The position numbers and the translations under genes were made by a program. 64,000 nucleotides of DNA, taken from assembly GCF_029227915.1 (NCBI RefSeq), contig NC_079875.1:31501501-31565500 (forward strand). The letters are read 5' to 3'. A model generated the notes under the pieces. That model was not told where the DNA came from. It was given only the letters and a program-made list of their open reading frames with translations, and did not search any database. Below, piece by piece: positions 63,685-64,000 of the stretch (its first letter is position 1; every line of letters starts with the position of its first letter). This DNA comes from Hydractinia symbiolongicarpus. Lineage: Eukaryota; Cnidaria; Hydrozoa; Anthoathecata; Hydractiniidae.

Positions 63685-64000
63685 TCTATGTCACGTGCAA
63701 CATGTCACAATGCTGAAAGACCCAGTAGGAATGGATTAGGAAATATAGGGACTGTCTTCAGGGTGTCTAATGATATAATAAAACGCTTCATTACGCAATA
63801 GTGAAGTCACAACCGGGAGCATGATTTTCTTCTTACAATCATTGTGGTAACTAAGTTAGTTAATAAAGTCTAGTTAGTAAGAAAGTACAGTTGAACTCAA
63901 TCGACGACATTCATCGTGATGCGGTGTATTGTCTGAAGTTACAAGATGTACTGATGTAGATGTACTTTCAGAATGCACACTACTTCAATTATTTTTTTAA
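63685..64000. other. array edge and unique flank
   Basis: 63685-63840 is the diverged flank right of tRNA-Pro, including a degraded inverted-repeat arm and the start of the Trp 3' flank. Repeat homology stops at about 63840 (tcttacaatc). 63841-64000 is AT-rich sequence not seen elsewhere in the window, with a loose repeat of agttagtaa-like words. No gene seen. Confidence 0.8.

Larger units (their letters stand above)
1..63840. repeat. tandem tRNA-Pro / tRNA-Trp / psi-tRNA-Pro array
   Basis: About 80 head-to-tail units, mostly near 760 bp (for example 31701, 32469, 33232 and 33991 begin successive tRNA-Pro genes), some near 936 bp where tRNA-Trp is doubled. Every tRNA is on the minus strand. 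Units differ by scattered substitutions and small indels, and the same private variants recur in distant blocks, which shows copying of multi-unit segments. The array is open at the left end of the window and stops near 63840. Confidence 0.97.

Noticed and set aside
1-63840. CRISPR array
   Set aside because: The unit is about 760 bp with tRNA genes, not short repeats with unique spacers, and the genes are eukaryotic in type.
1-63840. tRNA-derived SINE cluster
   Set aside because: There are no poly-A tails, target-site duplications or dispersed insertions. Units are head to tail and full-length tRNAs fold normally.

Overview
The window is one long tandem array of nuclear-type tRNA genes from a eukaryote, most likely an invertebrate animal. 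The tRNA genes have internal A and B boxes and no encoded CCA, and sequence of this kind fits RNA polymerase III genes. The species cannot be named from the sequence. I see no protein-coding gene: the short open frames run across tRNA genes and spacers and recur with the repeat.

The basic repeat is about 760 bp. In plus-strand order it holds: (1) a 72-nt tRNA-Pro(UGG) on the minus strand; (2) about 200 bp of spacer containing a T-run terminator; (3) a 72-nt tRNA-Trp(CCA) on the minus strand; (4) about 280 bp of well-conserved spacer; (5) a 56-nt tRNA-Pro derivative with a 16-nt internal deletion (psi-Pro), minus strand; (6) about 80 bp of spacer. A roughly 45-bp imperfect inverted repeat flanks the full-length tRNA-Pro. 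A longer repeat of about 936 bp has a second tRNA-Trp from a 175-bp internal duplication. By my reading there are 76 near-full-length tRNA-Pro copies, 1 internally deleted copy, 6 tRNA-Pro fragments, 96 tRNA-Trp copies and 76 psi-Pro copies. All are on the minus strand.

Layout: 1-20.7 kb mixes single-Trp and double-Trp units, and its first 4.4 kb recurs at 14.76-19.2 kb. 20.7-31 kb has single-Trp units with two-unit and three-unit duplications. 31-44 kb and 44-54.9 kb consist of recently copied multi-unit blocks, some nearly identical. From 54.9 kb to 63.84 kb the units are more diverged, rearranged and truncated, with a tRNA-Pro(CGG) subtype near the end. The last 160 bp are unique sequence, so the right edge of the array is in view. 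The left edge lies outside the window.

The array appears to evolve by unequal exchange and segmental copying. Many members look functional (about 18 tRNA-Pro and about 28 tRNA-Trp copies match their consensus), while others carry changes that should damage the tRNA. The most notable points are the amplified psi-Pro that mostly keeps its Pol III promoter boxes and a terminator, the inverted repeats around tRNA-Pro, and two tRNA-Trp copies whose anticodon reads UCA instead of CCA. tRNA position numbers below follow standard tRNA numbering as I assigned it by eye.
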